DNA from: Marinobacter profundi | GTDB lineage: Bacteria > Pseudomonadota > Gammaproteobacteria > Pseudomonadales > Oleiphilaceae | NCBI RefSeq assembly: GCF_002744715.1 | Contig: NZ_KZ319374.1 | Span: forward strand, 156,322-220,321 | Reading direction: 5' to 3' | DNA length: 64,000 nt | In this document: positions 44,484 to 53,544 of the stretch, one piece after another | How the letters are laid out: each line of letters starts with the position of its first letter | How positions within the stretch are numbered: position 1 is the first letter of the stretch | The notes under the pieces: generated by a model | What the model was told of the DNA's origin: nothing | The model's database searches: none | Seen by the model: only the letters and a program-made list of their open reading frames with translations | Program-made: the position numbers and the translations under genes

Positions 44484-46259
44484 ATGAGATCGAAGCCGAT
44501 CGTTAAACAGTTTGCTGCCAGTGCCCTGGCGCTGGCGGTGTCCTTTGGTGCCCAGGCGGTTACCGACAAGGACCTGATGAGTGACCACGAGACCACCGGC
44601 GATGTGCTGACCTACGGCATGGGTCATCAGGGCCAGCGTTTCAGCCCACTCAAGAGCCTCAACAGCAGCAACGTCAAGAGCCTGCAGCCGGTATGGGCAT
44701 TTTCGTTTGGTGGCGAAAAACAGCGCGGCCAGGAGTCGCAGCCGCTGATTGCCGACGGTGTCATGTACGTTACCGGCTCCTATTCCCGGATGTGGGCGAT
44801 TGATGCCCGCACCGGCGAGGAACTCTGGCAGTATGATGCCCGTCTGCCGGATGGCATCATGCCCTGCTGTGACGTCGTCAACCGCGGCGCCGCCATCTAC
44901 GGCGACAAGGTCATTTTCGGCACCCTCGATGCCAAGCTGGTTGCCCTCAACAAGGACACCGGTAAGGTGGTCTGGATCAAGAAGGTCGAGGACTACCAGG
45001 CCGGTTATTCCATTACGGCGGCGCCCATCATCGTCAAGGGCAAGCTGATTACCGGCGTGTCCGGCGGCGAGTTCGGCATTGTCGGCAAGATTGAGGCTTA
45101 CGATCCGGACACCGGTGAAAAGCTGTGGAGTCGGCCCACTGTTGAGGGCCATATGGGGTATGTCTACAAGGACGGCAAGGCCATCGAAAACGGTATCTCC
45201 GGCGGCGAAGCCGGCAAGACCTGGCCGGGTGACATGTGGAAAACCGGGGGCGCGGCGACCTGGCTCGGGGGAACCTACGACGCCGATACCGACAGCCTGT
45301 TCTTTGGAACCGGTAACCCGGCGCCCTGGAACTCCCATCTGCGCCCTGGCGACAACCTGTTTTCATCCTCGCGGCTGGCGATTGATCCCGACGACGGCAG
45401 CATCAAGTGGCATTTCCAGACCACGCCCAACGATGGCTGGGACTACGATGGTGTCAACGAGCTGATTTCCTTCGACTACAAGGACGGCGGTAAAACCGTC
45501 AAGGCGGCGGCCACCGCTGATCGTAACGGCTTCTTCTACGTGCTCAACCGCGAAAACGGCGACTTCATCCGTGGCTTCCCGTTTGTTGACAAGATTACCT
45601 GGGCCGAAGGGCTGGATGACAAGGGGCGCCCGATCTACAACACCAAGAACGGCCGCCCGGGTAACCCCGCGGATACCAAGGGCGACAAGGGCGAGCCGGT
45701 GGTAGCCCAGCCGGCGTTCCTGGGTGGCAAGAACTGGATGCCGATGTCGTTCAGCCAGGAGACCGGGCTGTTCTACGTGCCCTCCAATGAATGGTCCATG
45801 GACATCTGGAACGAGCCGGTTTCCTACAAGAAAGGTGCTGCCTACCTGGGGGCCGGGTTCACCATCAAGCCGGCCAACGATGAGTACATCGGCGTGCTGC
45901 GGGCCATGGACCCGAAGACCGGCAAGGAAGTCTGGCGCTATGAAAACCCGGCTCCGCTGTGGGGTGGCGTAATGACAACGGCGGGCAACCTGGTGTTTAC
46001 CGGTACCCCGGAAGGTTACCTCAAGGCCTTTGATGCTAAGACCGGCGCGGAGCTCTACCGCTTCAATACCGGTTCCGGCGTGGTGGGTACGCCGGTGACC
46101 TGGGAAATGGACGGCGAACAGTACGTGTCCGTGGCCTCCGGCTGGGGTGGCGCAGTACCGCTGTGGGGTGGTGAAGTGGCCAAGGTGGTCAAGAACTTCA
46201 ACCAGGGCGGCACGGTGTGGACCTTCAAGTTGCCGAAGGACCGGGTTGCCAGCAAGTAA
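44484..46259 (+). CDS. exaA: PQQ-dependent alcohol dehydrogenase with lanthanide-type active site
   Basis: A 591-residue periplasmic quinoprotein that oxidises primary alcohols to aldehydes and passes electrons to cytochrome c (PedF). Signal peptide about 1-25, then an eight-blade propeller with repeated W-docking motifs. Vicinal disulfide C128-C129, metal ligands E196 (SGGEFG) and N278 (GTGNPAPWN), and catalytic D320 in GWDYDGVNE. The residue two after it is D322. This extra Asp is found in XoxF and PedH, where it binds a lanthanide; calcium enzymes such as MxaF have Ala there. No cytochrome domain is fused, so it is type I. GGAGAG precedes the ATG. By metal signature it is PedH-like; by position it is exaA. 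Confidence 0.93.
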   Translation: MRSKPIVKQFAASALALAVSFGAQAVTDKDLMSDHETTGDVLTYGMGHQGQRFSPLKSLNSSNVKSLQPVWAFSFGGEKQRGQESQPLIADGVMYVTGSYSRMWAIDARTGEELWQYDARLPDGIMPCCDVVNRGAAIYGDKVIFGTLDAKLVALNKDTGKVVWIKKVEDYQAGYSITAAPIIVKGKLITGVSGGEFGIVGKIEAYDPDTGEKLWSRPTVEGHMGYVYKDGKAIENGISGGEAGKTWPGDMWKTGGAATWLGGTYDADTDSLFFGTGNPAPWNSHLRPGDNLFSSSRLAIDPDDGSIKWHFQTTPNDGWDYDGVNELISFDYKDGGKTVKAAATADRNGFFYVLNRENGDFIRGFPFVDKITWAEGLDDKGRPIYNTKNGRPGNPADTKGDKGEPVVAQPAFLGGKNWMPMSFSQETGLFYVPSNEWSMDIWNEPVSYKKGAAYLGAGFTIKPANDEYIGVLRAMDPKTGKEVWRYENPAPLWGGVMTTAGNLVFTGTPEGYLKAFDAKTGAELYRFNTGSGVVGTPVTWEMDGEQYVSVASGWGGAVPLWGGEVAKVVKNFNQGGTVWTFKLPKDRVASK

Positions 46260-46303
46260 GCAGGCCAGCGCGGGCGGACCGGCATAACCGCCGCCCGCCG
46301 CCA

Positions 46304-46330
46304 GGGGCCGCCTCCGGGTGGCCCTTTTTT
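46304..46330 (+). terminator. Rho-independent terminator after the alcohol dehydrogenase gene
   Basis: GGGCCGCC, loop TCCG, GGTGGCCC stem followed by six T residues, 44 bases after the stop codon. It separates the alcohol and aldehyde dehydrogenase genes into two transcripts. Confidence 0.9.
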
Positions 46331-46357
46331 GTGCCCCCGGCACTGGCCGGGCGGCAC

Positions 46358-46375
46358 CGTCTACTACCAAGGAAC
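46358..46375 (+). promoter_or_regulatory. Candidate operator upstream of the aldehyde dehydrogenase
   Basis: CGTCTACTACCAAGGAAC, identical over 18 bases to 40927-40944. It ends 113 bases before the start codon and lies just after the preceding terminator. Confidence 0.62.
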
Positions 46376-46488
46376 GAGTTTTTCGCCCCCATCGCATCAT
46401 TCACGAACCGGCATTCGGGGTCTACATTGAAACAGTAAACGCGAAAGGCCGCGTTGCCATGCGACAAACACAACAAGAGGTTGAGACC

Positions 46489-48009
46489 ATGATCTACGCA
46501 CAACCAGGAAAGGACGGCGCTGTTGTCTCCTTCAAATCCCGTTACGAGAACTACATCGGTGGCGAGTGGGTGGCCCCGGTCAAAGGCCAGTATTTCGAGA
46601 ACATCACGCCGGTAACCGGCGAGGTGATTTGTGAGATCCCCCGGTCCACTGCCGAGGATATCGAACTGGCGCTGGACGCCGCCCACAAGGCAGCACCGGG
46701 CTGGGGCAAGACTTCCGTCCAGGAGCGCTCGAACATCCTGCTGAAGATTGCCGACCGAATCGAAGCCAACCTGGAAAAGCTGGCGGTTGCGGAAACCTGG
46801 GACAATGGCAAGGCGGTTCGTGAAACCCTCAATGCGGACATTCCGCTGGCGGCGGACCATTTCCGTTACTTTGCCGGCTGCCTGCGGGCCCAGGAAGGTC
46901 ATCTGGGCGAAATCGACGCCAACACCGTGGCTTACCATTTCCACGAGCCGCTGGGTGTTGTTGGCCAGATTATCCCCTGGAACTTCCCCCTGCTGATGGC
47001 CGCCTGGAAACTGGGCCCCTGCCTGGCCGCCGGTAACTGCACCGTGCTCAAGCCGGCCGAACAGACGCCGGCCAGCATTCTGGTGCTGATGGAGATCATC
47101 GGCGACCTGCTGCCGCCGGGTGTTCTCAACATCGTTAACGGCTACGGCATCGAGGCCGGCCAGGCCCTGGCGACCAGCAAGCGCATCGCCAAGATCGCCT
47201 TTACCGGCTCGACCCCGGTGGGCTCCCATATCCTCAAGTGCGCGGCCGAGAATATCATTCCGTCCACCGTGGAGCTGGGTGGCAAGTCCCCCAACATCTA
47301 CTTCTCCGACGTGATGCAGGCCGAGCCGGAGTTCATCGACAAGTGCGTCGAAGGCCTGGTGCTGGCGTTCTTCAACCAGGGTGAAGTCTGTACCTGTCCG
47401 TCCCGCGCCCTGGTGCAGGAAGACATGTACGACGAGTTCATGGCCAAAGTGGTCGAGCGTACCAAGGCCATCAAGCGCGGTAATCCGCTGGATACCGATG
47501 TCCAGGTGGGCGCCCAGGCCAGCAAGGAACAGTTCGACAAGATCATGTCCTACCTGGCCATCGGCAAGGAAGAAGGCGCCCAGGTGCTCACCGGTGGTGA
47601 CCGCGAAGACCTTGGTGCCGAGTTCAACAATGGCTTCTACATCCAGCCGACCCTGTTCAAGGGCGACAACAAGATGCGGGTGTTCCAGGAAGAAATCTTC
47701 GGCCCGGTGGTGGGTGTGACTACCTTCAAGACCGAGGAAGAAGCCCTGGCCATCGCCAACGATACCGAGTTTGGTCTGGGTGCCGGCGTCTGGACCCGCG
47801 ACACCAACCGTGCCTACCGCATGGGCCGTGCCATCCAGGCCGGTCGGGTGTGGATGAACTGCTACCACGCCTACCCGGCACACGCGGCCTTCGGCGGTTA
47901 CAAGAAGTCCGGTGTCGGTCGTGAAACCCACAAGATGGCACTGGAGCATTACCAGCAGACCAAGAACCTGCTGATCAGCTACGACACCAACCCGCTGGGC
48001 TTCTTCTGA
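46489..48009 (+). CDS. exaC: NAD-dependent aldehyde dehydrogenase (ExaC type)
   Basis: A 506-residue cytoplasmic aldehyde dehydrogenase that completes alcohol oxidation to the acid. NAD-binding and catalytic motifs: [33 protein letters not shown] with the general-base Glu, and [12 protein letters not shown] with the catalytic Cys. The same length as ExaC of P. aeruginosa and the same position, downstream of the quinoprotein and upstream of pqqA. The ATG at 46489 has an AAGAGG site. It carries its own copy of the candidate operator. Confidence 0.94.
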   Translation: MIYAQPGKDGAVVSFKSRYENYIGGEWVAPVKGQYFENITPVTGEVICEIPRSTAEDIELALDAAHKAAPGWGKTSVQERSNILLKIADRIEANLEKLAVAETWDNGKAVRETLNADIPLAADHFRYFAGCLRAQEGHLGEIDANTVAYHFHEPLGVVGQIIPWNFPLLMAAWKLGPCLAAGNCTVLKPAEQTPASILVLMEIIGDLLPPGVLNIVNGYGIEAGQALATSKRIAKIAFTGSTPVGSHILKCAAENIIPSTVELGGKSPNIYFSDVMQAEPEFIDKCVEGLVLAFFNQGEVCTCPSRALVQEDMYDEFMAKVVERTKAIKRGNPLDTDVQVGAQASKEQFDKIMSYLAIGKEEGAQVLTGGDREDLGAEFNNGFYIQPTLFKGDNKMRVFQEEIFGPVVGVTTFKTEEEALAIANDTEFGLGAGVWTRDTNRAYRMGRAIQAGRVWMNCYHAYPAHAAFGGYKKSGVGRETHKMALEHYQQTKNLLISYDTNPLGFF

Positions 48010-48353
48010 GCCTGGCAGTCACCTGCGTCGTTGTCCCCCGGGGCGGCCTGCTGCGGCCCCGGGGTGAGTCCGCACAGGGACGTGCACCATACCTCCCCGG
48101 TGACTGGCCGGGGCTCCCTCCGGGGAGAGCTGGGTCACTTCATGCTTCGGTCCTTCCCAGGGCCGTTTTTTCGTTGTTGTGCCGGGCCGTGGCATGCTTC
48201 CAAAGAACGAATTCCAGCCTGCCTCGCATCGCAAAATCAGTCCCAAAGTACCATATTTAGGTAACCTCCCTGTGGGTAGGATTGAGGAGAGTTACCGGCA
48301 AGGCCGTTAACGGATCCTGAATGCGACAACAATCATCACAAGAGGTAAGCATC
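48010..48353 (+). promoter_or_regulatory. Intergenic region between exaC and pqqA (344 bp)
   Basis: Holds a GC-rich hairpin CCCCGGGGC / GCCCCGGGG (48036-48064, no T-tract) that may end the exaC transcript, and a T-run at about 48165-48171 after a weaker GC-rich stretch. The pqqA promoter/leader signals listed separately follow. No further gene was recognised. Confidence 0.5.
48243..48296 (+). promoter_or_regulatory. pqqA leader: candidate operator and hairpin
   Basis: CCAAAGTACCAT (48243-48254) resembles the motif at 34283. Just downstream GGTAACCTCC (48260-48269) pairs with GGAGAGTTACC (48286-48296) with one bulged A, forming a ten-pair hairpin 58 bases before pqqA. It could be a transcription-factor dyad or a leader structure. 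Confidence 0.5.
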
Positions 48354-48425
48354 ATGTGGACCAAACCAGCCTACGAAGACCTGCGGATCGGTTTTGAAGT
48401 CACCATGTACTTCGCCAACCGCTGA
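48354..48425 (+). CDS. pqqA: PQQ precursor peptide PqqA
   Basis: A 23-residue ribosomal precursor of pyrroloquinoline quinone, too short for most gene finders. Glu15 and Tyr19 (in [10 protein letters not shown]) are the two residues that PqqE cross-links and from which PQQ is built; the spacing E-x3-Y is exact. AGAGG lies eight bases before the ATG. It leads the pqqABCDEH operon and is followed by a hairpin before pqqB, an arrangement that would let the peptide be made in excess over the enzymes. Confidence 0.97.
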   Translation: MWTKPAYEDLRIGFEVTMYFANR

Positions 48426-48432
48426 GAACCGG

Positions 48433-48456
48433 ATGGCCAGCTGAATGGCTGGCCAT
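48433..48456 (+). promoter_or_regulatory. Hairpin between pqqA and pqqB
   Basis: Perfect nine-base stem ATGGCCAGC / GCTGGCCAT with a six-base loop, followed by TTTCC. It starts seven bases after pqqA. It could be a partial terminator or an RNA-end barrier that raises pqqA transcript over pqqB-H. Confidence 0.65.
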
Positions 48457-48477
48457 TTCCGTTCCGGAGTCTTGCCC

Positions 48478-49407
48478 ATGCAGATCCATATCCTCGGTTC
48501 CGCAGCTGGCGGTGGCTTTCCCCAGTGGAACTGTAACTGTGCCAATTGCGCCGGCTACCGCAAGGGTACCCTGAACGCCGTCGCCCGCACCCAGTCGTCC
48601 ATCGCAGTCAGTGAGGATGGCGAGCACTGGATCCTGTTCAACGCCTCACCGGATATCCGTGCCCAGCTCGCGGCCTTTCCGGCCATGCAGCCGGCCCGGG
48701 CGGTCCGTGACAGTGGCATCAATGCGATCGTGCTGATGGACAGCCAGGTGGACCACACCACCGGCCTGTTGTCATTGCGGGAGGGCCTGCCGCTGGACGT
48801 ATGGTGTACCCGGCAGGTGCATGATGACCTGAGCAGCGGTTTCCCCCTGTTTACCATGCTGCAACACTGGAATGGTGGCCTGACCTGGCGGGAGATCCAG
48901 GCCTCCGAACAGCTGGAATTCAGCATTCCCTGTGCCCCGTCCATCCGCCTGACGGCCATTCCGCTGCTGAGCAACGCGCCGCCCTATTCGCCACGGCGGG
49001 ACAATCCCCATCCGGGGGATAACATCGGTATCTTCCTGCGGGATACCCGCACCGGCCGGACCCTGCTATATGCGCCGGGGCTGGGTCAGCCGGACGAGCG
49101 CGTTCTGGGCTGGATGCGCAAAGCGGACATCCTGCTGGTGGATGGCACCGTCTGGCATGATGATGAAATGATCCGCCAGGAGGTGGGCACCAAGACCGGT
49201 CAGGCCATGGGGCATCTGGCCCAGAGCGGCCCGGGCGGGATGATCGAGGTGCTGGATGCCATGCCGGCCCGGCGCAAGATCCTCATTCATATCAACAACA
49301 CCAACCCGATCCTGGACGAGGATTCCGCCGAGCGCGCCGAGCTGGTGAGGCACGGTATCGAGGTCTCCCGGGACGGTATGCACATCGACTTGTCGGGGCA
49401 GCCATGA
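48478..49407 (+). CDS. pqqB: PQQ biosynthesis protein PqqB
   Basis: A 309-residue metallo-beta-lactamase-fold protein thought to hydroxylate the cross-linked Glu-Tyr intermediate. N-terminus [19 protein letters not shown] with the CNCANC cysteine group that binds a structural zinc, then [12 protein letters not shown] in place of the canonical HxHxDH. Length is as expected. The ATG at 48478 follows CCGGAG. It overlaps pqqC by four bases. Confidence 0.96.
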   Translation: MQIHILGSAAGGGFPQWNCNCANCAGYRKGTLNAVARTQSSIAVSEDGEHWILFNASPDIRAQLAAFPAMQPARAVRDSGINAIVLMDSQVDHTTGLLSLREGLPLDVWCTRQVHDDLSSGFPLFTMLQHWNGGLTWREIQASEQLEFSIPCAPSIRLTAIPLLSNAPPYSPRRDNPHPGDNIGIFLRDTRTGRTLLYAPGLGQPDERVLGWMRKADILLVDGTVWHDDEMIRQEVGTKTGQAMGHLAQSGPGGMIEVLDAMPARRKILIHINNTNPILDEDSAERAELVRHGIEVSRDGMHIDLSGQP

Positions 49408-50177
49408 ACGCAATCGCCAACACCAACACCAACACCGCCACCGCCATGAACCGAACGGATTTTGAGCAGGCGCTCAGGGATAAGGGCCAGTATTACCACA
49501 TCCACCACCCCTACCATAAGGCCATGTACGGCGGGCAAAGCACCCCGGAGCAGATCCGTGGTTGGGTCGCCAACCGGTATTACTATCAGATCCGGATTCC
49601 CCAGAAGGATGCCGCGATTATGGCCAACTGCCCGGACGCCGAGGTGCGCCGCTTGTGGCTGCAACGGATTCTTGACCACGACGGGCATGACGGCGATGTC
49701 GGCGGTATCGAAGCCTGGCTCGCTCTCGCCGAGGCGGTGGGCCTGAGCCGCGAGGAGGTGATTGACCAGCGCCACGTGTTGCCGGGGGTTCGCTTTGCCG
49801 TGGATGCCTACCTGAATTTCGCGCGGCGGGCGAGCTGGCAGGAAGCCGCCTGTTCATCGCTGACCGAACTGTTCGCCCCGGAGATCCACCAGTCCCGGCT
49901 GGACAGCTGGCCACAACACTATCCCTGGATCGAGCCGCAGGGCTACCGCTACTTCCGTAAACGGCTGTCCGAGGCGCGCCGGGATGTTGAGCATGGCCTG
50001 GGCATTACCCTTGATCACTTTGTGACCGCCGCCCAGCAGAGCCGGGCGCTGGACATCCTGCAATTCAAACTGGATATCTTATGGACCATGCTGGATGCAA
50101 TGACTATGGCCTACAGCCACCGGACGCCACCGTATCACACCGTAACCGGGCAGGCGGTATGGCATCGGGGCCTGTGA
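49404..50177 (+). CDS. pqqC: PQQ synthase PqqC
   Basis: A 257-residue cofactor-free oxidase that performs the final ring closure and eight-electron oxidation to PQQ. The helical TENA-like fold contains [26 protein letters not shown] and [15 protein letters not shown], in which the active-site His, Tyr and Arg residues lie. The first 14 residues (Asn/Thr/Ala-rich) are not conserved; an alternative ATG is at residue 15. The start at 49404 overlaps pqqB as ATGA. Confidence 0.96.
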   Translation: MNAIANTNTNTATAMNRTDFEQALRDKGQYYHIHHPYHKAMYGGQSTPEQIRGWVANRYYYQIRIPQKDAAIMANCPDAEVRRLWLQRILDHDGHDGDVGGIEAWLALAEAVGLSREEVIDQRHVLPGVRFAVDAYLNFARRASWQEAACSSLTELFAPEIHQSRLDSWPQHYPWIEPQGYRYFRKRLSEARRDVEHGLGITLDHFVTAAQQSRALDILQFKLDILWTMLDAMTMAYSHRTPPYHTVTGQAVWHRGL

Positions 50178-50188
50178 CGGAGGCCGGG

Positions 50189-50452
50189 ATGAAACAGATT
50201 CCCCGTTTCCGCAGAGGGTTCCGCTTCCAGTGGGAGCCGGCACAGAACGGTTACGTGCTGCTATATCCCGAGGGGATGGTGAAGCTCAACGAAAGTGCCG
50301 GTGCCATCCTGAACGAAGTGGACGGCGAGCGCGATGTCGAAGCCATTATTGCCGCGTTGCAGCGCCGGTTCCCCGAAGCCGGGGATCTGGGGCCGGATGT
50401 CCGCGAGTTTCTGCGGGATGCAGGACAGCAGCACTGGATTGAGTGGCTATGA
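50189..50452 (+). CDS. pqqD: PqqA-binding chaperone PqqD
   Basis: An 87-residue RiPP recognition element. It binds the PqqA peptide and presents it to PqqE. The winged-helix pattern [37 protein letters not shown] is typical. A GGAGG site precedes the ATG at 50189. Its stop overlaps the pqqE start (ATGA). It is not fused to PqqC or PqqE as in some species. Confidence 0.95.
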   Translation: MKQIPRFRRGFRFQWEPAQNGYVLLYPEGMVKLNESAGAILNEVDGERDVEAIIAALQRRFPEAGDLGPDVREFLRDAGQQHWIEWL

Positions 50453-51588
50453 ACGGGGCGTCGGCAACACCGCAGGTCGGGCCGCCCCTGTGGCTGCTGG
50501 CCGAGCTGACCTATCGCTGTCCGCTGCAATGCCCCTATTGCTCGAACCCCTTGGATTTTGCCCATTCCGGGCAGGAGCTGACCACGGAGCAGTGGGTGAG
50601 TGTCCTGCGACAGGGCCGGGAAATGGGCGCGGCCCAGCTTGGTTTCTCCGGTGGTGAGCCGCTGGTACGGCAGGATTTGCCGGAGCTGATTGCCGAGGCC
50701 CGGGCCCTGGGTTACTACACCAACCTGATTACCTCCGGCCTGGGCCTGACCGAAGCCAAGGTGGATGCCTTCGCCGAAGCCGGCCTGGACCATATCCAGG
50801 TCAGTTTCCAGGCGTCCGATCCGGAGCTCAACAACGCTGTTGCCGGCTCTCGCAAGGCGTTCGAGCAGAAGCTGGCGATGGCCCGTGCGGTCAAGGATGC
50901 CGGTTACCCGATGGTGCTCAACTTTGTCATTCATCGCCATAACATCCACCAGATGAACGACATCATCACCCTGTGCGAGCGGCTGGGCGCCGACTACGTG
51001 GAGCTGGCGACCTGCCAGTACTACGGTTGGGCGTTCATAAATCGCGAGGGGCTGATGCCGTCCAGGGCCCAGCTGGAACTGGCGGAGCGGCAGGTCAATG
51101 ACCAGCGGCAGCGACTGGCCGACGCCGGATCGGCAATGAAACTGATTTTCGTGACGCCGGATTACTACGAGGAACGGCCAAAAGCCTGCATGAACGGCTG
51201 GGGCAGTCTGTTCCTCACGGTGGCTCCGGACGGCACCGCGTTACCGTGCCACAGTGCCCGCCTGCTGCCGATCGACTTTCCCGATGTCCGGTCCATGAGC
51301 CTCCGGGAGATCTGGTACGACAGCCCCGGCTTCAACCACTACCGGGGCGACAGTTGGATGCCGGAGCCCTGCCGATCCTGCGAGGAGAAGACCCGGGACT
51401 TCGGCGGCTGCCGTTGCCAGGCCTATCTGCTGACCGGCAATGCCGATAATGCCGACCCGGTGTGTGACAAGTCTCCCCATCATGAGCGGATCCTCGCCGC
51501 CCGCCGGGCGGCGGACCACGCCACCGCGGGCCTCGGCGAGCTGGTCTACCGCAATGCCGGCAATTCGCGCCTGTTGTTCCGGGGGTGA
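50449..51588 (+). CDS. pqqE: PqqA peptide cyclase PqqE (radical SAM)
   Basis: A 379-residue radical SAM enzyme that forms the C-C bond between Glu15 and Tyr19 of PqqA. The radical SAM cluster cysteines are C24, C28 and C31 (CPLQCPYC), followed by [10 protein letters not shown]. The C-terminal SPASM region contains further cysteines in [13 protein letters not shown] and [17 protein letters not shown] for auxiliary clusters. The ATG at 50449 overlaps pqqD; a GTG two codons earlier is possible. Confidence 0.97.
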   Translation: MNGASATPQVGPPLWLLAELTYRCPLQCPYCSNPLDFAHSGQELTTEQWVSVLRQGREMGAAQLGFSGGEPLVRQDLPELIAEARALGYYTNLITSGLGLTEAKVDAFAEAGLDHIQVSFQASDPELNNAVAGSRKAFEQKLAMARAVKDAGYPMVLNFVIHRHNIHQMNDIITLCERLGADYVELATCQYYGWAFINREGLMPSRAQLELAERQVNDQRQRLADAGSAMKLIFVTPDYYEERPKACMNGWGSLFLTVAPDGTALPCHSARLLPIDFPDVRSMSLREIWYDSPGFNHYRGDSWMPEPCRSCEEKTRDFGGCRCQAYLLTGNADNADPVCDKSPHHERILAARRAADHATAGLGELVYRNAGNSRLLFRG

Positions 51589-53489
51589 GCGGCCGGGGCG
51601 TAGACGCCGTGGCTAGCCCGGATCCGCTGCGCCAATCCGCGCCGCTGCCTGCGGCCGCGGCCGCCGCCGGGTTACGCCAGCGGGCGGGCCTGACGGTTTC
51701 GGCGGCTGGTCTGTTCTGGCTGGATTTCAACCCCGACACCGGCGATACCGAGCTGTGGCAGTACGCCGGGAAAGGCCCCCGCCGGTTGTCCGCTTCCGGG
51801 ACCAGTATCCGCAGTGCGGTCAATGGCTATGGCGGCGGCGCGGCTTGCGCCATGGCTGATGGTGTGCTGGTGGTGGAGGCGACGAGCCAGCAGATCCTCC
51901 GGATCGATTCCGCCAGCGGTCAGACCCGGCCCATGACCGCTTGCGCCGGTGCCTGTTTCGGCGGCCTGGTTGCCGATCCCGTTCGTCAGCGGGCCCTGGC
52001 GGTGCGGGAAACCGCGGACGGCCAGCAACTGGTGGCTGTTGATGGTTCCGGCGCGGTAACGGTGTTGCACCAGGGGCTGGATTTTTACAGTGCGCCGGCG
52101 GTATCGGACAGCGGCCGACGGCTGGCATGGGTGTCCTGGCGTCTGCCGGATATGCCTTGGGTTGCGTCGCAGTTGTGGGTTGCCGACCTGGATGACCGGG
52201 GCCGGCTGGCGCAGGTGCGTTCCTGTGTGGCGCCGGGGCCGGCCGCGGTCCAGCAGCCGGTCTTCAACGGCGAACAGCTGGTGGTGCTGGCCGATCATCT
52301 GGGCTGGTGGCAGCCGTTTGCCGTTACGCACTCTGCGGATTCCTCAGCCTGGCAAGCGCTGCCATGTCCGGCACTCGATCATGCCAGCGCCCCCTGGCAA
52401 CTGGCGGAGAGCCACAGCCAGCCGCTGCCCGGTGGTGGCTGGGCTCGGGTGTGTTACCGCGAGGGCAGGGGGGAGCTGTGGCTCTGGCCTGCGGACGGCG
52501 GGCAGGCGGTGCGGTTGGCTCCCGAGTATGGTGACTTCCGCAGTCTGCAGTGCTATGGCGACGGGCTGTACTGCATCGCCCGTTCCGCGTCCCGGTTGGA
52601 TGCGGTGTTGCGACTGACACCGTCCACCGGGGAGCTGGCAGTACTGGCGGGTGGCGAGCGGCCGTTGGCAGGCCGGAGCATTGTGCCGCCGGAGCCGTTC
52701 GTCGTTCCGCCGGCGCCGGCGCAACCCCTGGCGGTGCACGGCTTCCTGTATCGTCCGTGGCAATCCGGGGCGACCGCTCCGCCGCCGTTGATCCTGCTGG
52801 CCCATGGTGGCCCGACGTCAGCGGTCTACCCGGTGTTCAACCCGCAGATCCAGTTCTGGTGCAGCCACGGTTTCGCGGTGGCCGAGGTGAATTATCGTGG
52901 CAGTACCGGTTTCGGTCGTGACTTCCGCATGGCGCTGGCGGAGCAGTGGGGCGATGCCGAGGTGGAGGACATGGGGCGGGCCCTGGAGTACCTGGCCTCG
53001 GCAGGCCTTGGGGACCGTCGTCGCAGTTTCATCCAGGGCCGCAGTTCCGGTGGTTATACCGCGCTCATGGCGATGGTTCGCGGCCTCGGTTTCCGTGCCG
53101 GTGCCAGCCTGTTCGGTGTCAGTGATCCGCGACGTTTGCGGGCGCAGACCCATCGTTTCGAATCCGGTTACCTGGACTGGCTGCTGGGCGACCCGGGGCA
53201 GCAGGCAGCGCGTTGGCAGCAGCGCACACCTGCGCTGCACGCCAGCCGGATTGGTCAGCCGATGATTTTCTTTCAGGGCGAACAGGACAAGGTGGTGGTG
53301 CCTGAACAGACCCGGTCGATGGCGGCCGCCATGGCAGAGGCCGGCAATCCGCCCGAGGTCCACTGGTTTGCCAGCGAGGGTCATGGTTTCCGCCAGCCGG
53401 AGACCCAGGCGGCGATGATGGAGGCCTTGCTGGCCTTCTACCAGCGCCAGTCCCATTTGGCCGATGCTGCGGCCGGCAACTTGAGGTAA
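51585..53489 (+). CDS. pqqH: S9-family peptidase PqqH-type
   Basis: A 634-residue protein: an N-terminal beta-propeller (about 35-385) and a C-terminal prolyl oligopeptidase catalytic domain. The nucleophile is Ser487 in GRSSGG, with Asp in GEQDKVV and His in EGHGF completing the triad. No signal peptide is evident, so it is cytoplasmic. P. aeruginosa has the same gene (pqqH, PA1990) after pqqE. It may cut the modified PqqA peptide, since the PqqF/PqqG protease pair is absent from this window. GTG start overlaps the pqqE stop. Confidence 0.88.
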   Translation: MSGRGVDAVASPDPLRQSAPLPAAAAAAGLRQRAGLTVSAAGLFWLDFNPDTGDTELWQYAGKGPRRLSASGTSIRSAVNGYGGGAACAMADGVLVVEATSQQILRIDSASGQTRPMTACAGACFGGLVADPVRQRALAVRETADGQQLVAVDGSGAVTVLHQGLDFYSAPAVSDSGRRLAWVSWRLPDMPWVASQLWVADLDDRGRLAQVRSCVAPGPAAVQQPVFNGEQLVVLADHLGWWQPFAVTHSADSSAWQALPCPALDHASAPWQLAESHSQPLPGGGWARVCYREGRGELWLWPADGGQAVRLAPEYGDFRSLQCYGDGLYCIARSASRLDAVLRLTPSTGELAVLAGGERPLAGRSIVPPEPFVVPPAPAQPLAVHGFLYRPWQSGATAPPPLILLAHGGPTSAVYPVFNPQIQFWCSHGFAVAEVNYRGSTGFGRDFRMALAEQWGDAEVEDMGRALEYLASAGLGDRRRSFIQGRSSGGYTALMAMVRGLGFRAGASLFGVSDPRRLRAQTHRFESGYLDWLLGDPGQQAARWQQRTPALHASRIGQPMIFFQGEQDKVVVPEQTRSMAAAMAEAGNPPEVHWFASEGHGFRQPETQAAMMEALLAFYQRQSHLADAAAGNLR

Positions 53490-53513
53490 ACTGCGGGCTA
53501 TACATAACAATAA

Positions 53514-53534
53514 AATGATCCGTGCAGGATCATT
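53514..53534 (+). promoter_or_regulatory. Perfect inverted repeat upstream of ercA
   Basis: AATGATCC, five bases, GGATCATT, ending 11 bases before the ercA ATG and followed by GAGAG. Either an operator or a leader hairpin affecting ercA translation; no T-tract for termination. Confidence 0.5.
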
Positions 53535-53544
53535 GAGAGCGGTC

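Noticed and set aside
40965..46418. Second shared word GGCATTCGG at 40965 and 46410
   Set aside because: Its distance from the TACTACCAAG core differs (34 versus 48 bases) and it is absent at exaA, so it may be chance.
46225..47949. 574-residue open frame on the minus strand opposite the aldehyde dehydrogenase
   Set aside because: Antisense to a clear ExaC-type enzyme; no domain or ribosome site; composition typical of antisense frames.
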